A stretch of 64,000 bases of DNA from RYN-230 sp963713815 (GTDB lineage: Bacteria; Actinomycetota; Actinomycetes; Streptosporangiales; Streptosporangiaceae). Below the pieces are notes generated by a model that had not been told where the DNA came from, did not search any database, and saw nothing but the letters and a program-made list of their open reading frames with translations. The stretch is taken from the NCBI GenBank assembly GCA_963713815.1, contig CAVQNH010000033.1:1-64000 (forward strand), read 5' to 3'. Below, piece by piece: positions 7,719-17,257 of the stretch. Positions within the stretch are counted from its first letter, which is position 1. Every line of letters starts with the position of its first letter. A program made the position numbers and the translations under genes.

Positions 7719-10548
7719 GTGGCTGCCGGACGCCAGCGTTTCTCGATTATCAGCGATGGGCTGCCCACGCAGCTGCCGGATATCGACCCCGAGGAGACCA
7801 GGGACTGGGTCGAGTCCTTCGACAGCGTGGTGCGCAGCCGCGGCCGCTCGCGCGCCAGGTACGTGATGCTGCGCCTGCTGGAGCGGGCCCGTGAGCAGAA
7901 CGTCGGGGTGCCCGGCCTGCGGAGCACGGACTTCATCAACACCATCCCGCCGGAGCGCGAGCCCTGGTTCCCCGGCGACGAGTACGTCGAGCGGCGGATC
8001 CGGGCCTACATCCGGTGGAACGCCGCGGTCATGGTGTCCCGGGCCAACCGGCCGGGCCTCGGCGTCGGCGGGCACATCGCCACCTACGCCTCGGCCGCGA
8101 GCCTGTACGAGGTCGGCTTCAACCACTTCTTCCACGGCAAGGACCACGGCGAGTCCGGCGACCAGGTCTTCTTCCAGGGCCACGCGGCGCCGGGCATCTA
8201 CGCCCGGGCGTTCCTGGAGGGCCGGCTCAGCCAGCACCAGCTGGACGGCTTCCGCCAGGAACTGTCCCACCCGGGCGGCGGCCTGCCGTCCTACCCGCAC
8301 CCGCGGCTGATGCCGGACTTCTGGGAGTTCCCCACGGTGTCCATGGGCCTCGGCCCGATCAACGCGATCTACCAGGCCCGGTTCAACCAGTACCTGCTGG
8401 CCCGCGAGATCAAGGACACCAGCCGCTCGCACGTCTGGGCCTTCCTCGGTGACGGCGAGATGGACGAGCCGGAGGCCCTGGGCGCGATCGGCCTGGCCGC
8501 CCGCGAGGAGCTGGACAACCTCACCTTCGTGATCAACTGCAACCTGCAGCGGCTGGACGGCCCGGTGCGCGGCAACGGGAAGATCATCCAGGAGCTGGAG
8601 GCGTTCTTCCGCGGCGCCGGCTGGAACGTGATCAAGGTGATCTGGGGCCGGGACTGGGACCCGCTGCTGGCCAAGGACACCGACGGCGTCCTGGTCAACA
8701 AGATGAACAACACCCCGGACGGGCAGTTCCAGACCTATTCGGTGGAGCCCGGCTCCTACACCCGGGAGCACTTCTTCGGCACCGACCCGCGGCTGCGGGC
8801 CATGGTCGAGCACCTGTCCGACGACGAGGTACGCAACCTGTCCCGCGGCGGGCACGACTACCGCAAGGTCTACGCGGCGTTCAAGGCGGCGCAGGAGCAC
8901 GTCGGCCAGCCCACGGTGATCCTGGCCCACACCATCAAGGGCTGGACGCTCGGCCCGGACTTCGAGGCCCGCAACGCCACCCACCAGATGAAGAAGCTCA
9001 CGGTGGCCGAGCTGAAGGAGTTCCGCGACCGGCTCTACCTGCCGATCCCCGACGCCGCGCTGGAGGCGCAGCTCCCGCCGTACTACCACCCGGGCGCGGA
9101 GTCCGAGGAGATCCAGTACATGCAGGAGCGCCGTGCGGCGCTCGGCGGCTACCTGCCCAAGCGGGTGGTCCGGGGCAAGCTGCTCAAGCTGCCGGGCGAC
9201 CCGGTCTACGCCGAGATGAAGCGCGGCTCCGGCAAGCAGCCGGTGGCGACCACGATGGCCTTCGTCCGGCTGCTCAAGGACCTGATGAAGGACCATGAGA
9301 TCGGCGCGAGGTTCGTGCCGATCATCCCGGACGAGGCCCGCACGTTCGGCATGGACTCGCTGTTCCCGACGGCCAAGATCTACTCCCCGCACGGCCAGAC
9401 CTACGAGGCCGTGGACCGCGCCCTGCTGCTGTCCTACAAGGAGTCCGAGCGCGGCCAGATCCTGCACGAGGGCATCAGCGAGGCCGGCGCGATGGGCTCG
9501 GTCATCGCGGCCGGGTCGTCCTACGCCACGCACGGCGCGCCGATGATCCCGGTCTACGTCTTCTACTCGATGTTCGGCTGGCAGCGCACCGGCGACGAGA
9601 TGTGGGCCCTGGGCGACCAGCTGGGCCGCGGGTTCCTGCTGGGCGCCACGGCCGGGCGGACCACGCTGACCGGCGAGGGCCTGCAGCACAACGACGGGCA
9701 CTCGGTGCTGCTGGCCTCGGTCAGCCCGGCCTGCGTGGCTTACGACGCGGCCTGGGGCTATGAGCTGGGCTACATCGTGAAGGACGGGCTGCGCCGGATG
9801 TACGGCCCGACCGATGGCCACCCGGACGGCGAGGACATCTTCTACTACCTGACCCTGTACAACGAGCCGTACGTCCAGCCGGCCGAGCCCGGCCGAGTAC
9901 CCGGGCGGCAGCGCCGCACTGGAGCAGGGCGTGCTCCGCGGGCTGTACCGGTACGCCCCGGCGGCGGGCGCAGCCGGCCAGGACACGGCCGGCCAGGACG
10001 GGGAGGGCCAGGACAGGCCGGCCCAGGACGGGGACGCCGCGGAGCAGCCGCGGGCCCAGATCCTGGCGTCCGGGGTAGCGATGCGCTGGGCCCTGGACGC
10101 GCAGCGGCTGCTCGCCGAGGACTGGGGCGTGGCCGCCGACGTGTGGTCGGCCACGTCCTGGACGCAGCTCCGCCGCAACGCGCTGAGCTGCGAGGAGTGG
10201 AACATGCTGCACCCCGACGCGGAGCCCCAGGTGCCCTACGTCTCCCAGGTGCTGGACGGGGCGCCCGGCCCGGTGGTGGCGGTCAGCGACTGGATCCGCG
10301 CCGTCCCGGACCAGATCGCCCGGTGGGTCCCGGCCCCGTTCAGCTCGCTGGGCACGGACGGGTACGGCTTCTCCGACACCCGCGCGGCGGCCCGCCGGTT
10401 CTTCCACGTGGACGCGGAGTCCATCACCCTGGCCGTGCTCAGCCAGCTGGCCCGCACCGGCGAGGTGAAGCCCGAGTCGCTCAGCCAGGCCATCGAGAAG
10501 TACGGCCTCGACATTCCGGTCAGCGCGGCCCTGGCCAAGGACAGCTGA
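7719..10548 (+). CDS. aceE: Pyruvate dehydrogenase E1, homodimeric type (one frame break)
   Basis: This is AceE, which decarboxylates pyruvate with thiamine diphosphate and acetylates the lipoyl group of the E2 subunit. The cofactor motif is GDGEMDEPEAL, continuing to NLTFVINCNLQRLDG. The first 720 residues are continuous. Near 9888-9895 the frame changes. Removing one C from the CCC at 9888-9890 restores a typical sequence, through QPAEPAEYPGGSAALEQG and on to the stop at 10548. Total length would then be about 940 residues, normal for the family. The GTG at 7719 follows a GGAAGGCGAGGA stretch and gives a family-like N-terminus; an ATG at 7674 is in frame but lacks a binding site. AceE is normally essential, so a base-calling error is more likely than inactivation. 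Confidence 0.92.
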
Positions 10549-10605
10549 TCGGCCTGGCCGCCGGCTGATCCGGGCGGGCGGAAACCACCGGTTCTGGCCA
10601 TCAGG

Positions 10606-10639
10606 AACGGGGCCCGGCGCTGCGGCGCCGGGCCCCGTT
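10606..10639 (+). terminator. Strong hairpin after aceE
   Basis: A perfect 15-bp inverted repeat with a four-base TGCG loop lies 58 bases after the aceE stop. The stem is almost all G:C, as expected for actinobacterial terminators, which often lack a long T-run. Confidence 0.8.
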
Positions 10640-10843
10640 GCCGTGCGTGAGCACGATCCCGCCCCCGCTATGTGATCAAGGGCTCCCCTGGCCGGACCCG
10701 CGGAGCGCGCCCCCCAGCCGGGCTCCGCACGCCCGGGGCGGCTTACTGATGATCATGGATAGCCGGGGCCGGCCAGCAGTACGGCGTTCTTCTACCACGT
10801 AATACTTCGGTAAGAAGTGACCTCTGCCGTTTGGCCACATTTT

Positions 10844-10868
10844 GGTCACGGAAGCGTCTAGCGTGACC
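10844..10868. promoter_or_regulatory. Inverted repeat upstream of the secreted protein gene
   Basis: Arms GGTCACG and CGTGACC are separated by 11 bases, 56 bases before the start at 10925. The geometry fits a dimeric regulator site. A second small repeat, ACTTC-GGTAA-GAAGT, lies around 10804-10818. No regulator can be assigned. Confidence 0.35.
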
Positions 10869-10924
10869 GTCCGGGAGCTCGGGAGACTGACAGGGCATTC
10901 GGAGCGGACACGGAGGTCGGGCGA

Positions 10925-12604
10925 ATGCATTTCGGCCGCAACACGGCATGGCGGCAAACATCCAGGGTTCGGCCGGCGCTGATCGCGACCCTTATCGCGA
11001 TACCCCTGGCCGCGGGAGTCGGGGTCGGCGTGATCGCCTCGAACCACTCGGGCAATCCCACATCGCAGCTGAAACTCTCCTCACACAACTTCGGGATCGG
11101 CAGCCGGCTCCCCCTGGCCACCGGGTCGGCGGCCGGGACCGGGGTCGATCTCGGCCAGACGCCGGCGCAGGCGGCGGACTCGATGAACTGCACCCTCCAG
11201 GTGCCGGCCAACCCGCTCAGCGCGCGGGGCCTGGCCAGCCCCTACGTGCTGGGCGACGGCTGCGAGATGTCCAACGCGGACCTGCAGGCCTACGTCGAGG
11301 CCGACATCATCAACCCGCGGACCGGCCGTATCACCGTGTACAACCCGCTGGTCATCACCGAGGGAACGACCCCGGCCGCGGCCCCGGTCCCGCCGAGGGT
11401 GCGCCGCGGCGACGTGGTCGGCATCATGTTCGGCTTCAACGGGGACAACCTGCTGCTGACCGGCACCGGCAACTCGCTGCGCCAGGGGAACTGCGTCAAC
11501 GGCCTGGGCCAGTCGCTGTTCACCCAGGTCGCCTACTGCAACAGCCCGGCGTTCTACCGGGCGGCCAACCGTGACATCGCCCGGGGCCTGCTCACGATCC
11601 CGGCGCTGAGCACCGGCTCGGACGGCCAGGCCTGCCCGACCGTGCGCGGCTACGACGTCGTGGACCAGGACCAGAGCGACAACGTGGTCACCACGTACCT
11701 GCTCACCCCCAGCGGCCAGACGGCCCAGGACTCCGCGGCCAACGCGGCCGGACTGGCCGGCGCGACCGCGATCAACAACGGCAGCGACAACGCCCTGGTC
11801 AACAAGTTCATGGACCCTGCCCTGGGCTGCACGCCGTACGAGTTCCACGACAAGACCGCCGCCGCCGGCGTGTCCGGCTCGCAGATCACCGACGAGCTGA
11901 TGGCGGCGGCCGACCAGCCCGCGCCGGTCGCGCTGGTGCCGCTGAACGACCCGATGACACAGGTCAATGGCGAGTCGAGCACGATGAAGACCAACATGTT
12001 CCGGATCGGCGTGGATCAGCCGCTGGTGAGCCCGGCCCAGACGGCGGATACCCCGGCCAACTACTGCAAGAACATGATCCAGGTCGGCGAGGCGCGCATC
12101 TCGGCGGACGAGAAGCAGTTCAGCGCGTTCGCCACCCCGGTGGCCGACACCGGCAACAACCTGTTCACGTTCCTGGCCGCGCGGCTGTCCGCCTCGTGGG
12201 GGAACCTGGGCTGCGGCGCCCTGCTCAACGCGCCTGACCCGGTCAACGTGACGGTGGACGCGAACGGGGTGGCCACCGCGGCCACGTTCAGCCCGCTGGC
12301 CATCGGCACGCTGCCGGGCGGGGTGGCCCCCACGGCCACGGCGAGCGGGACGCCCACGCCGACGGCAACGTGCACCGCAACGCCGGCCGCCACGGCGACG
12401 GCGACGGTCACGCCCACGGACACCGCGACGCCCGCGGACACCGCGATGCCCACGGCCACGCCCACGGTGACATCCACGGCCAGCGCGACGCCGTCGTGCA
12501 CCGCCACGGCGGCCCCGCCCGCGGCCGCCGCCCCGGTCCCGACACCGTCCCCCGCCCACTCGCGGGGGTGGCGCAACCGGATCGGCCACCCGCACCACAT
12601 GTGA
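10925..12604 (+). CDS. Secreted protein of unknown function with Thr/Pro/Ala-rich tail
   Basis: A 559-residue exported protein that I do not recognise. A basic N-terminus is followed by a hydrophobic segment at about residues 19-38, fitting a signal peptide or membrane anchor. The central 400 residues contain about ten cysteines and short motifs such as GIMFGFNGDN, YCNSPAFYRAANRD and GDACPTVRG-like turns; they look like a folded, disulfide-containing domain. The last 100 residues are mostly Thr, Ala and Pro with repeated TAT/TPT units, like a cell-wall-spanning or O-glycosylated stalk. No sortase motif is visible. Starting ATG at 10925 follows the regulatory repeats at 10844. The gene stands alone after the aceE terminator. 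Confidence 0.75.
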   Translation: MHFGRNTAWRQTSRVRPALIATLIAIPLAAGVGVGVIASNHSGNPTSQLKLSSHNFGIGSRLPLATGSAAGTGVDLGQTPAQAADSMNCTLQVPANPLSARGLASPYVLGDGCEMSNADLQAYVEADIINPRTGRITVYNPLVITEGTTPAAAPVPPRVRRGDVVGIMFGFNGDNLLLTGTGNSLRQGNCVNGLGQSLFTQVAYCNSPAFYRAANRDIARGLLTIPALSTGSDGQACPTVRGYDVVDQDQSDNVVTTYLLTPSGQTAQDSAANAAGLAGATAINNGSDNALVNKFMDPALGCTPYEFHDKTAAAGVSGSQITDELMAAADQPAPVALVPLNDPMTQVNGESSTMKTNMFRIGVDQPLVSPAQTADTPANYCKNMIQVGEARISADEKQFSAFATPVADTGNNLFTFLAARLSASWGNLGCGALLNAPDPVNVTVDANGVATAATFSPLAIGTLPGGVAPTATASGTPTPTATCTATPAATATATVTPTDTATPADTAMPTATPTVTSTASATPSCTATAAPPAAAAPVPTPSPAHSRGWRNRIGHPHHM

Positions 12605-12678
12605 GGTCCGGGGACGAGACTCCCGGGTGGGGAGTACGGAGTGGCTGGTGTCCTGCGGGGCACCGGCCACTCCGTGTC

Positions 12679-13387
12679 TCAGGCCCCGAGCAGGTCCGCC
12701 AGGTCGGCGAAGTCGGCGGCCACGCAGGTATACGGCCGGGCTGGCTCCCGGTTGGCCTGGTGGTTCGGTCCGAGATCGCCGGGCCGGGGCACGAAGCCCG
12801 TGGCCAGGCCCAGGTCGCCGGCGGCCATCAGGTCGTCGTTGTGCGCCGCCACCAGCATCACCTCGGCCGGGGCCAGGCTGAGCAGCTCCGCGGCGCCGAG
12901 ATAGGTCTGCGGATCCGGCTTGTAGTGGCCGAACAGCTCGGCGCTGAACACGAAGTCCCACGGCAGCCTGCCCCACTTGGCCATGTTGACCAGCAGGGCC
13001 ACGTTCCCGTTAGAGAAAGCGGAGATGATGTAGCGCTCCTTGAGGCGCTCCAGGCCGGCCACCGCATCGGGCCAGGGGTCCAGCCGGTGCCAGCAGGTGG
13101 TGAGCCAGGCCCGCCCGGCCTCGTCCAGGCCCTCCAGGCCCGGTTCCCTGAAGCAGCCGGTCCAGCGTGCGGCGGTGCAGGCCGTCCAGGTTGGTCCAGG
13201 GCAGCTCCCCCGTCCGGACCTGGTTCATGGCCGGGCGGTAGGCCGCCCGCCAGCGGTCCGCGAACCAGGCCGCGTCGATGCCGGCCCCCTGCTGCGCGGC
13301 CAGCGCGGTGACGTCCCGGATGACGCCGCTGCGCCAGTCCACCACCGTGCCGAACACGTCGAACAGCAGCGCCTTCACCGGCTCCAC
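12679..13387 (-). CDS. HAD-type haloacid dehalogenase-like hydrolase (frame break)
   Basis: A type II haloacid dehalogenase-like protein in two frames. The N-terminal part holds the HAD motif I, LFDVFGTVVDW, whose first Asp is the nucleophile. The C-terminal part holds ISAFSNGN (motif II), YKPDPQTY with the motif III Lys, and AAHNDDLMAA (motif IV). The two halves join if one base is removed from the GGGCC run at about 13137-13141. That yields a smooth EGLDEAGRAWLTT segment and a protein of about 236 residues, normal for the family. GTG at 13387 has a GGGAGAGG site upstream. The reaction is hydrolysis of a 2-haloacid or a phosphate ester. A recent mutation or a base-calling error are both possible. 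Confidence 0.8.
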
Positions 13388-13528
13388 GGCGGCACCTCTC
13401 CCGGCCCTCGCCGCGCCCCGGCGGTCACGGCAGCACGACGATCTTCCCAGTCCCGGCCACCGGGCCAAAGTCATCGGATGGCAAAAACGGGCCTGTTCGC
13501 GCGCCCGGCCCGGACGTACGCTCCGGGC

Positions 13529-14581
13529 ATGAGCGCTACGGTGGTGCCCAGGGGACTCACCATTACCGGGCTGGCCAGTGTGAACTGGGGCTCGGGGACG
13601 GGTAACCCGCTGGGCCAGATCCAGCACGCACACGACGACTGGCACGCCAACACGGTCCGCCTGCAGGTGGGCGTCCCGCTGCTGCGCGGGAAGTCCAACG
13701 CCACCTCCTCATGGGCCGGAGGCGGCCCGACTGCGGCCCTGAAGAGCTACTTAACTGACCCCCGCCACACGACGACCACCGCGGTCAACGGCAACCACTG
13801 CTGCGGCGCGTTCCTCGCCTACCTGGACCAGGCCGTGGCGCTGGCCCAGACCCTCGGCATGACCGTGGTCGTGTGCGCGCAGCACGAGAACCTCGATCAG
13901 ACAGCCATGGCCGAGGGCAACGACATCGCGTTCTGGAAGATCATCCACGATCACTACGGCCCGGACGTGGTCTGTGACCTGTTCAACGAGCCGTCCACCA
14001 ACGCGGTGTTCGCCGACACGTGGGCCGGCTGGCACAGCGGCGGGACCGGCTCCGATGGCGTGCGGTACACCGGATTCCAGACCCTGGTCAGCGAACTGCG
14101 TGCCTATGGCATGACCGCCACCTTCTGGGTGGAGGGCGCCAGCCACGCCGCCACGCTGGCCGGGGTGGCGGGCAGCGCCGGCCAGCATCAGCTCTCGGAC
14201 CCGCTGAACAAGCTCATCTACTCCATCCACCACCCGCAGGGTGCCCGCAATGCAGGCAACTGGGGCACGCAGTTCGGCTACCTGGCCGCGCGCGACATCC
14301 CCGTCGTCGTGGGCGAGTGGACCAACTGGGCCCATGCGAACCCGGAGTGCTGGGACAACGCCATCACCCGGGTCCCCGAGTTCCTTGGCTACGTCAAGAG
14401 CCTCGGTAACTGCGGGCTGATCGGCTGGGCGCTGGTGCCCGGAGCCCTCGTGGTTGACCAGGACACGTGGACGCCCACCCAGATCCTGCCCAGCTACGCC
14501 TGCGACGGGTCGGTCTCCGGGCAGGGCGCCGGCCAGCTCATCCAGGACCTCTTCGCCGCCTGGGCCAACCCGTCCGGCTGA
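13529..14581 (+). CDS. Glycoside hydrolase family 5 (cellulase-type)
   Basis: A 350-residue TIM-barrel glycosidase of the cellulase (GH5) family. The acid/base glutamate is Glu154 in DLFNEPS. The nucleophile is Glu263 in VVVGEWTNW. Other conserved places include the histidine in VCAQHEN and the IYSIHHPQ segment. It probably cleaves beta-1,4-glucan or a related polysaccharide. No clear signal peptide is seen from this start. An alternative in-frame ATG at 13478 adds 17 residues without giving one either. It may therefore act inside the cell or be exported by another route. It is transcribed away from the HAD gene. Confidence 0.85.
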   Translation: MSATVVPRGLTITGLASVNWGSGTGNPLGQIQHAHDDWHANTVRLQVGVPLLRGKSNATSSWAGGGPTAALKSYLTDPRHTTTTAVNGNHCCGAFLAYLDQAVALAQTLGMTVVVCAQHENLDQTAMAEGNDIAFWKIIHDHYGPDVVCDLFNEPSTNAVFADTWAGWHSGGTGSDGVRYTGFQTLVSELRAYGMTATFWVEGASHAATLAGVAGSAGQHQLSDPLNKLIYSIHHPQGARNAGNWGTQFGYLAARDIPVVVGEWTNWAHANPECWDNAITRVPEFLGYVKSLGNCGLIGWALVPGALVVDQDTWTPTQILPSYACDGSVSGQGAGQLIQDLFAAWANPSG

Positions 14582-14626
14582 GCCCGGACCGGCCTCGGCA
14601 CCCCCACGTCGTGGCACTCTGGGAGC

Positions 14627-15829
14627 ATGACGGCAGCCGATCGGGTGACCGGGGGGAATGGCGCGGCACCGCCCGGCCGGGTCCGGGCCGAGACGGTCCA
14701 GCGGCTGGAACGGGCCATGGGCTCGCTCGGCACCGCCGCCATGACCTCGATGGAGGAACGGCTGTCCTGGTTCCGCTCCATGTCGGCGGAGAACCGGTCC
14801 TGGATCGGCCTGGTCGCCCAGGCCGGCATCGCCGCCTTCGTGGACTGGGTCAAGCATCCCAAGCGCGGCCGCCCCTCGGTGGCCGTGGAGGTGTTCGGCA
14901 CCGCGCCCCGCGAGCTCGCCCGGGCGGTCAGCCTGCAGCAGGCCGTGGAGATGGTGCGGATCATCATCGACGTGGTCGAGGCCCGGGTCGATGAGCTGGC
15001 CGCGCCCGGCGGTGAGGCGGAGCTTCGCGAGGCGGTCCTCCGCTACACCCGCGAGGTGGCGTTCGGCGCCGCCCAGGTCTACGCCCGGACCGCGGAGGCC
15101 CGCGGCGCCTGGGACGCCCGGCTCGAGGCCCTGGTCGTGGACTCGCTGGTGCGCGGCGAGATCGGTGAGGGGATGCAGTCCTGGGCCTCGGCCCTGAACT
15201 GGTCCCACTCGCCGGTGGCGGTGATCGCCGGGCACGCGGACGACTCCGACCCCGAGGGCCTGATCGAGGAGCTCCGCACGATCGTCCGGCGGTCCCGGCT
15301 GGACCTGCTGGCCGGGGTGCACGGCACCCGCCTCGTCGTCGTGCTGGGCGGCACCGATGACCCGCTGGGCGCCGCGGGCCAGATCGCCGGGCGGTTCGGC
15401 CCCGGCCCGGTGGTCGTCGGCCCGGTGGTGGCCGACCTGCAGGCGGCCACCCGCTCGGCCGCCTCGGCGCTGGCCGGGCTGCGCGCCGCCCCGGCCTGGC
15501 CGGACTCACCGCGCCCGGTGCTGGCCGACGACCTGCTGCCGGAGCGCGCGCTGGACGGGGACGAGGCGGCGCGGGCCCAGCTGATCCGGGACGTCTACGA
15601 GGCGCTGCGGCACGGCGGCACCGCCCTGCTCGACACGGTCACCATGTACCTCGAGCAGGGTTCCTCGCTGGAGGCCACCGCCCGGATGCTGTTTGTTCAT
15701 CCAAATACCGTCCGTTACCGGTTGCGCCGGATCAGCGAGCTCACCGGGCTGATTCCCTCGGACGGGCGGGCCGGTTTCACCCTGTGGGTCGGCATCGCCC
15801 TGGGCCGGCTCGCGCACTATCGCACATAG
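14627..15829 (+). CDS. fasR: PucR-type regulator FasR, fatty-acid synthesis activator
   Basis: A 400-residue regulator with a C-terminal PucR-type helix-turn-helix at about residues 335-395. Typical marks are a TVTMYLEQGSSLEATA segment followed by LFVHPNTVRYRLRRI. The middle carries the GGDEF-like/CdaR-type fold common to the family. In Streptomyces coelicolor the PucR-type protein FasR is encoded just upstream of fabD and activates the fabD-fabH-acpP-fabF operon, and the order here is identical. The gene ends 86 bases before fabD, with candidate promoter elements in that gap. The name rests on gene order plus domain. Confidence 0.88.
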   Translation: MTAADRVTGGNGAAPPGRVRAETVQRLERAMGSLGTAAMTSMEERLSWFRSMSAENRSWIGLVAQAGIAAFVDWVKHPKRGRPSVAVEVFGTAPRELARAVSLQQAVEMVRIIIDVVEARVDELAAPGGEAELREAVLRYTREVAFGAAQVYARTAEARGAWDARLEALVVDSLVRGEIGEGMQSWASALNWSHSPVAVIAGHADDSDPEGLIEELRTIVRRSRLDLLAGVHGTRLVVVLGGTDDPLGAAGQIAGRFGPGPVVVGPVVADLQAATRSAASALAGLRAAPAWPDSPRPVLADDLLPERALDGDEAARAQLIRDVYEALRHGGTALLDTVTMYLEQGSSLEATARMLFVHPNTVRYRLRRISELTGLIPSDGRAGFTLWVGIALGRLAHYRT

Positions 15830-15873
15830 GTTGTAGGAAACAAACAGGGTCTCTGGGGCAAACTTCGTGCTCT

Positions 15874-15902
15874 TTGTGACCCATGTAGCGGACTTCTACA
15901 GT
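15874..15902 (+). promoter_or_regulatory. Candidate fabD operon promoter with inverted repeat
   Basis: TTGTGA at 15874-15879 and TACAGT at 15897-15902 are 17 bases apart and resemble -35 and -10 boxes. Between and over them lies the inverted repeat TGTAG (15884-15888) / CTACA (15896-15900). Another TGTAG is at 15832-15836. These could be FasR-related sites, but I have no consensus to compare with. Confidence 0.4.
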
Positions 15903-15915
15903 GCAGGGTAAGAAG

Positions 15916-17148
15916 ATGCTCGTTATCGCCGCCCCGGGCCAGGGGGCTCAGACCCCTGGCTTCCTCTCCCCCTGGCTGGAACTCCCGGGTTTCGCCGAGC
16001 GCCTGGGCGCCTGGTCCGAGCTGGCCGGGGTGGACCTGGTCACGTCCGGGACGACCGCGAGCGCCGAGGAGATCCGCGACACCGCGGTCGCCCAGCCGCT
16101 GCTGGTCGCGGCGGCCATCGCCGCGGCGGAGGCGCTGTTCGGCGGGCTCGGCCAGGCCCAGGTGCACACCGGCGCGGCCGCCGGGCACAGCGTGGGCGAG
16201 CTGGGCGCCGGAGTCCTGGCCGGGGTGCTCTCCGCGGACGACGCGATGCGCCTGGTCCGGGTCCGGGGACAGGCCATGGCCCAGGCCGCGGCCACCGAGG
16301 CCACCGGGATGACCGCCGTGCTCGGCGGCGACGAGGCCGAGGTCCTCGATTCGATCGAGGCGCACGGCCTGACCCCGGCGAACATCAACGGCGCCGGGCA
16401 GGTCGTCGCGGCCGGGACCCTGGAGCAGCTGGCCGCGTTCGCCGCCGACCCGCCCGCTAAGGCGCGGCTGCGCCCGCTGCAGGTGGCCGGGGCGTTCCAC
16501 ACCCGGCACATGGCCCCGGCGGTGGACGCGCTGCGCGAGGCGGCCGCCACGGTCACGGTCAGCGATCCGGTGCTGCCGCTGCTGTCCAACCGGGACGGCG
16601 CCGCGGTCCGGACCGGCCAGGACTGGCTGGAGCGGATCGTCACCCAGGTCAGCGCGCCCGTGCGGTGGAACCTGTGCATGCGCACCATGACCGACCTGGA
16701 GGCGGGCGCGCTCATCGAGCTGCCCCCGGCCGGCACGCTGACCGGGCTGGCCCGCCGGGCGATGCCCGGCGTGGCGCTGGCCGCCCTGAAGACCCCGGAC
16801 GACCTCGAGAGCGCCACCGCCCTGATCGCCGAGCACGGCGCACTCGACCCCTACGACGACGGCGGTCAGGGGCCGGAGTGGCGCCTGCTGGTCGCGCCGC
16901 TGGCGGGCACGTTCCGCCACGGGACGGTCGGCGCGGCCCCGACCGTGGGAGCGGCGCTGTTCCCGGGCGCGGAGATCGGGCATGTCGAGCAGCGCGGTGC
17001 CCGGCACGTGATCACCCCGCCGTTCCCGGCCACCGTGCTCGAGTGGCTGGTCGAGGACGGGGACCCGGTCAGCGCCGGGCAGCCGCTGGTCCGGCTCCAG
17101 CCGGATCCGGCCTCGAGACGGACGACCAGGGCCAGCCAGGCCGGCTGA
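15916..17148 (+). CDS. fabD: Malonyl-CoA:ACP transacylase with extra C-terminal biotinyl-like domain
   Basis: FabD transfers malonyl groups from CoA to the acyl carrier protein. The nucleophile is Ser92 in GHSVGE, with Arg117 in the VRGQAM segment and His195 in GAFHTRHM. The catalytic part ends near residue 315, the normal FabD length. It is followed by about 75 residues (323-395) that resemble a biotinyl/lipoyl domain: VAPLAGTF, then a hairpin EQRGAR, then TPPFPATVLEWLVEDGDPVSAGQPLVRL-like spacing. The lysine expected in the hairpin is absent. I chose the ATG at 15916 because homologues start with MLV; a GTG at 15901 is in frame. First gene of the fab operon. Confidence 0.92.
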   Translation: MLVIAAPGQGAQTPGFLSPWLELPGFAERLGAWSELAGVDLVTSGTTASAEEIRDTAVAQPLLVAAAIAAAEALFGGLGQAQVHTGAAAGHSVGELGAGVLAGVLSADDAMRLVRVRGQAMAQAAATEATGMTAVLGGDEAEVLDSIEAHGLTPANINGAGQVVAAGTLEQLAAFAADPPAKARLRPLQVAGAFHTRHMAPAVDALREAAATVTVSDPVLPLLSNRDGAAVRTGQDWLERIVTQVSAPVRWNLCMRTMTDLEAGALIELPPAGTLTGLARRAMPGVALAALKTPDDLESATALIAEHGALDPYDDGGQGPEWRLLVAPLAGTFRHGTVGAAPTVGAALFPGAEIGHVEQRGARHVITPPFPATVLEWLVEDGDPVSAGQPLVRLQPDPASRRTTRASQAG

Positions 17149-17257
17149 ACCGGGCCGTTGCCGGCCCGATCCGGTAAGACCGGCAGCACCGGGTAGTGAA
17201 ACCCCCGGCAGCCCACCCCCAACGAGACACCGAACGGCACGGGAAGGAACCACGTTG

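Noticed and set aside
7518..10205. An 895-codon open frame on the minus strand opposite aceE
   Set aside because: It mirrors AceE codons. In DNA of this GC content the antisense third frame is often open. The product is His/Asp/Arg/Val-rich without motifs.
13751..15322. A 523-codon minus-strand frame
   Set aside because: It is antisense to the GH5 and fasR genes, and no motif is present.
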